Of a stretch of 64,000 bases of DNA, positions 61,401 to 64,000 are shown one piece after another. Below the pieces are notes generated by a model that saw only the letters and a program-made list of their open reading frames with translations, was not told the origin of the DNA and did no database searches. The position numbers were made by a program, and so were the translations under genes. The first letter of the stretch is position 1, and every line of letters starts with the position of its first letter. The stretch lies in contig NW_025062476.1 of NCBI RefSeq assembly GCF_000002995.4, forward strand, positions 5,073,001-5,137,000, written 5' to 3'. This DNA comes from Brugia malayi. Lineage: Eukaryota; Nematoda; Chromadorea; Rhabditida; Onchocercidae.

Positions 61401-63070
61401 AATTCGACATTGCTGGGATCAAAATGCGTCATCTCGTTGGACAATGAAAACGGTATTAATTTTTTTTTCTTTTCTTTTTACCAAAACAAATTGATAATTT
61501 TTAAATCAAAAAAATACATAACACATGTAAGTAAAATAAGCAAAAATTTTGGAAATGTTTACTTTTTTTTCTTCTTTGCCTTTTTTAAAAAAAAAAAAAA
61601 ATGGAAGAGAGAAAGCAAAAAAAGGCAAATAATAAATGTTTAAAAATTGTTTGAAATTTTGAATTGGCTTAATTAAGCTTTAGATTGCTTAACAGATTTG
61701 AGATGCAAAAACATATATACAATTATGATAGAAGTTTTTGCTTTTTTTGATATTATATGAGCGCTTGTTTACATATTATATTTGCTTTTGCTATGCTTCA
61801 AAATAATTTTTTTTAAGGCAGTGAAAAAGTTGGAAAGAATTGCTAAACAAATTAATCCTCAAGGACTACAATTGGACAATGTGACAGCAATTGCATTGGA
61901 TTCAGGCAAAGATATGAGCTCATCCAAGAAAGCTATTAATTCCATTAAAAAAAGCTCATCCTTAAAAAGCATTCCCGATAGTCCAACAGTACAACAATTG
62001 GTAAGCACTCCTAACTGATATAATAGATAACAACTATAGTTTACTGATGTAAAGAAAAAAAATAATTAATTATTAAATGCATACTTTATTCAAAGTTTTT
62101 CTAAACATTTAATTGTTACTCAATACCAGTCAATAAAATGCATCATTAATTTGAAAATTTTCGATTAAATTTGATATACATAAAAAAAATGAATGATGCG
62201 CATAAAATTAGCATACACAAATAAAATTAAAATAATAAAATTATAAACATAACTAAAAAAAATTTCTTTATCAAATAAAAGAGAAAAAAGAATTTATGAT
62301 AATAATGAGTTCATTTAATTTTTAGAATAAAGGATTGCAAAACAAGAAAAAGAATAAATGATATCATTTTTGCTCCCCATTTTATGCCAATGAACTGTTT
62401 TATTATTTCATTCAATTTTAATGATACTATATAATTTTAAAATGTTAGTTGCACTGCATATAATTATAATTAATAGGCGAAATATCTTAAAAAAGATTAT
62501 GAAAAGAAATCTAACAGTGCAATATACTTAAGCTTATTCAATTTCTCTGATGTAATAATTAATTTTCCTAAGTTAATATTTATTTTTCCTGATATATTAT
62601 TTATTCTTGATATTTAATGAAAAAAAAAAGAACAGAAAAAGATACTAATAATGGACTAAACAAGGAAAATAAAAAAATAAAACTAAAAAATTTTTTTGAA
62701 CGTATTTAAAGCAAGTTGAAATATTTTTTAAAAAGTTGAGGTAAATTGAGATTTAATCCAAAGATAACAAAATTTTGCATTTGTATTTGATTATATAATT
62801 TTTGTGCAAAAAAACTATAAATTAGTAAAAAAATCAACTAATCACTAATCAATCAATAGTATTACTATAACAAAAGATATTATTGTAATTTGTAGTTGAA
62901 ATCAGAATTTGTTGAATTAGCAAATAGCAACCGAATTTTGCATAATCAGCAAAGTAGTTTTTAAAATCACATAGGCAAAGAAAAAAGATACACCAAAAAC
63001 ATTCGTAAAAGAAAAAGCTGAGGTCAAAGGTTATACACTAACGTATAATTCTGTAAAGCATATCAAATAG
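58474..63070 (+). CDS. SH2-domain non-receptor tyrosine kinase of the nematode Fes/Fer-like group (5' end missing)
   Basis: Exons 58474-58559, 58746-58844, 59013-59150, 59842-60003, 60231-60392, 60636-60812, 61041-61259, 61345-61452 and 61818-62000 join in phase. This gives 444 residues plus a tail. The SH2 domain spans about residues 11-105 ([13 protein letters not shown] with the phosphotyrosine-binding Arg35, then IRHIIV). The kinase domain follows: GSGAFGEV at 136-143, Lys160, Glu184, HRDIAARN at 259-266, DFG at 279-281, WTAPE at 301-305. All catalytic residues are present, so it should be active. Two ends are possible: read-through to TGA at 62018 (VSTPN), or splicing at a strong TTG/GTAAGC donor to 62975-63070, adding a Lys-rich tail of 31 residues. 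The first exon begins with two bases of a split codon, so at least one upstream exon with the start is unidentified. SH2 plus kinase without F-BAR is typical of the expanded nematode Fer-like family. Confidence 0.9.
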
Positions 63071-63702
63071 CCTTTTAAGAAAGGAAAAAAACACACATAT
63101 ATTGAAACATACAGTTCAAAGTACATTTGAAATTATGCTTTCTTCGCAAAAGACATGTTAATTAATTTTCGATTGTAAACAATAGCAGAAAAAAATTGAG
63201 GTCAAAAGTCAAGGCGATTAAAATTTCTTCCTTAAAGTAGAGGTAATTAAACAATAAGCGCAACAGTTACTAATGCGTGATTTTCACTTTTTTTAGCAAT
63301 ATTTTAAATCTCCTGCTTAAAAATTTTTTTTTCCTTTGCTGGAAATTCTTGAATTACATTATCCTCAACAATAAATACATTCTTTTTTTTGGAACATTAA
63401 ATCGGAATTTAAAATAGAATTGAAAAGAAAACTTTTTTAAAAAAAGTATATTAGTAAATTGAAAAAATTCAACTATTTGGTAAATTTCTTTCTCTAAAAA
63501 TTTATATGAAATAAATTTCCTAATGAAAATGATAATTGCATTATAAAGTATTATTTCATTATCATTGAAATTATCGTTTCACTTTTTTTTTCTCTCTCTT
63601 TCATTTTGTTATAATATAACAATGTAGAAAGATAGAAATACCAATTTTCTCGAAAATTTTTCTTTTTCTTTGAAAAAAAAAAAAAAAAAAAGAAAGCTAT
63701 CT
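63071..63702. other. Spacer between convergent kinase and bZIP genes
   Basis: AT-rich sequence holding both 3' ends. I see no additional gene. Confidence 0.5.
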
Positions 63703-63909
63703 TTAAAGAATGTTAGCATTTTTAGCCGCATGTAATGCTTTAAGTTGTTCCAATTCTTGATTTAAACGATTCATCTCACGTCGAAGTTCATCATTTTCCG
63801 CTTCCAATTGTTGCGCTCGTTTGCTACGATATTCAAATTGAGCGCGACGATTTGCGCGACATCGTTTTGCTGCTTCATTATTACGCCGTCGACGATCAAT
63901 GTACTGTTG
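63703..63909 (-). CDS. bZIP transcription factor, last exon (partial)
   Basis: A minus-strand exon starts after TTTTTAG and runs 68 codons to TAA at 63703-63705. It encodes a complete DNA-binding and dimerisation module. The basic region RRRRNNEAAKRCRANRRAQ carries the bZIP signature N-x2-AA-x2-C-R. A leucine-zipper heptad series follows (LEAENDELRREMNRLNQEL, then LKALHAAK). The N-N-E-A-A-K-R spacing resembles the PAR / CES-2 / C/EBP-related group. The rest of the gene extends beyond the right edge of the window. GC content is much higher than in flanking DNA, as expected for a conserved exon. It acts in the nucleus as a dimer; subgroup assignment is tentative. Confidence 0.92.
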   Translation of the reverse strand, partial: QQYIDRRRRNNEAAKRCRANRRAQFEYRSKRAQQLEAENDELRREMNRLNQELEQLKALHAAKNANIL

Positions 63910-64000
63910 CTAAAAATACTTCCTTATAGTATTAAAGAAATATTTTCTAAGAAAAAAGAAGAAAGATTGAAATTTAAGTTATCAATTTTAAATTAGAATC

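Overview
The window is nuclear DNA from a nematode. Base composition is roughly three quarters A+T with many long A and T runs. Introns begin GT and end in TTTCAG-like acceptors. Four genes have an acceptor only 2-4 bases upstream of the ATG, as expected for spliced-leader trans-splicing. The 12-cysteine DB module (PF01682) carried by three genes is a nematode-restricted family. The long introns and very low GC fit a parasitic, possibly spirurid, genome, but the species cannot be named from the sequence. Because genes are split into many small exons, I rebuilt them by matching reading phase across splice sites.

Layout. Position 1-94 holds a last exon, or exon fragment, of an unidentified plus-strand gene. 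About 12 kb with no recognisable gene follows. A lone basic, cysteine-containing last exon sits at 12279-12555. A four-exon gene for a polar coiled-coil protein, distantly like LURAP/FAM89 adaptors, ends at 19890. On the minus strand, 22934-25824 is a complete seven-exon steroid-dehydrogenase-like SDR gene of the SDR42E type.

From about 25.8 to 46.9 kb the sequence is dominated by duplication. Three complete genes for secreted DB-module proteins lie at 30326-31412, 32758-34511 and 43199-44414. An orphan DB last exon lies at 45438-45588. An old, diverged tandem duplication relates about 25.85-32.08 kb to about 39.9-45.0 kb. Two near-identical recent tracts are superimposed on it: 660 bp inside the first and third DB genes, and about 1.85 kb around the second gene's last exon. 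An inverted repeat of about 210 bp flanks the first DB pair. Between the arrays lie an inverted broken piece of the SDR gene, a fold-back GA/CT-rich element and several orphan coding-like segments.

From 46.9 to 53.8 kb I see no gene. The right end carries a four-exon rhodopsin-class GPCR whose DRY motif is replaced by YHL (53846-56779), a nematode-type SH2/tyrosine kinase gene of the Fes/Fer group with all catalytic motifs (from 58474), and, on the minus strand at the edge, the last exon of a bZIP transcription factor (63703-63909).

The genes do not form one pathway. The DB array is the most dynamic part: its gene structure and near-identical tracts suggest ongoing duplication, probable gene conversion and possible exon sharing among secreted cysteine-rich proteins.
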